Below, piece after piece: positions 63,851 through 64,000 of a stretch of DNA of 64,000 nucleotides. How positions within the stretch are numbered: the first letter of the stretch is position 1; the number at the start of each line of letters is the position of its first letter. This DNA is from Burkholderia sp. BCC0506 (GTDB taxonomy: Bacteria; Pseudomonadota; Gammaproteobacteria; Burkholderiales; Burkholderiaceae). The translations under genes were made by a program, and so were the position numbers. The stretch lies in the NCBI RefSeq assembly GCF_902833145.1, contig NZ_CADFEN010000004.1, positions 248,001 to 312,000 of the forward strand. Reading direction: 5' to 3'. Below the pieces are notes generated by a model. It was not told where the DNA came from. It saw only the letters and a list, made by a program, of their open reading frames with translations, and did not search any database.

Positions 63851-64000
63851 TCACGCGTTCTGGTCAGGGGAGAGGGAGCGGCCGGCCGCGAGGGCGGCCT
63901 GCAACGGCGTGGTCGACAGCGCGCCGCCGAGCCATTCGGCCGACGCGAGCCGCGCCGCGTAGTCGGACACCGGCGAATCGATCACGAACGCATCGACGTC
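63851..64000 (-). CDS. C-terminal end of a further gene, cut by the window
   Basis: Minus-strand frame, open from base 64000: [20 protein letters not shown], then [20 protein letters not shown] and a stop at 63851-63853. It ends 10 bp before the DszA-type gene's start on the same strand. The end of the protein could fit another flavin-dependent enzyme or an acyl-CoA dehydrogenase-like desulfurising oxidoreductase, but 49 residues are not enough to decide. Confidence 0.6.
   Translation of the reverse strand, partial: DVDAFVIDSPVSDYAARLASAEWLGGALSTTPLQAALAAGRSLSPDQNA

Overview
The window is GC-rich (roughly two thirds G+C, strong G/C in third codon positions) and reads as chromosomal DNA of a Burkholderia species, most likely of the B. 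cepacia complex. The grounds are the codon bias, the 528-residue isocitrate lyase type, a GTP-dependent PEP carboxykinase, a second IF-1 next to a cold-shock gene, a collagen-like Gly-Thr-Ser protein and many LysR/MarR/Lrp regulators and MFS/LysE exporters. The mix of accessory metabolism and paralogues (second FtsH, stand-alone RibH2) would fit a secondary replicon, but this is inference. No rRNA, tRNA, CRISPR array or insertion sequence was seen.

Layout. 1-3.0 kb: a truncated LysR regulator, a LysE exporter, a YddG-like exporter and a small gene broken by a frameshift. 3.1-7.3 kb: a Tat-exported purple acid phosphatase, then a run of genes around an ECF sigma factor (WxxGHW-repeat protein, 37-residue lipoprotein, sigma factor, putative anti-sigma factor, periplasmic metal-sensor-like protein). 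7.3-11.4 kb: a 1001-residue membrane M48 peptidase divergent from a zinc-ribbon membrane protein. 11.7-14.6 kb: DUF1800, DUF1501 and WxxGHW lipoprotein genes behind a promoter-like element shared with the sigma-factor cluster. 14.6-21.8 kb: a tyrosine recombinase with a short-chain-dehydrogenase remnant, a DUF4377 lipoprotein with a sigma-E-type promoter, an MdtD-like exporter, an exported protein, an acyltransferase and a FitAB toxin-antitoxin pair.

22-32.5 kb: a cold-shock protein and an IF-1 paralogue, a phosphoesterase with a coupled small protein, an MFS exporter, small membrane proteins, a DUF1326-DUF2182-CusF-like operon (probably metal handling), the collagen-like protein, and a divergent Lrp/LysE pair with an AT-rich palindrome. 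32.8-38 kb: a BtuB-type receptor behind a cobalamin riboswitch, then a YbaK-like deacylase, a YheO/DauR-type regulator and a threo-3-hydroxyaspartate lyase-like enzyme in one operon. 38-50 kb: aceA and pckG (glyoxylate shunt and gluconeogenesis), an acid-phosphatase-like lipoprotein, an FtsH paralogue, trehalose-6-phosphate synthase and a chemoreceptor with a sigma-28-like promoter.

50.6-64 kb: a ZnuD-type receptor with a Zur-like palindrome, divergent from ribH2 under an FMN riboswitch; a sialidase-like BNR protein; a MarR/hydrolase pair with a doubled operator; and a probable organosulfur-uptake cluster made of two binding proteins, a fused permease-ATPase and two or three flavin-dependent monooxygenases, the last cut by the window end.

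The most distinctive features are regulatory: two riboswitches, an apparent ECF regulon joining two distant clusters, an operator-like palindrome over a promoter before csp, and coupled non-ATG starts. Nothing in the window is clearly a wholly new system.
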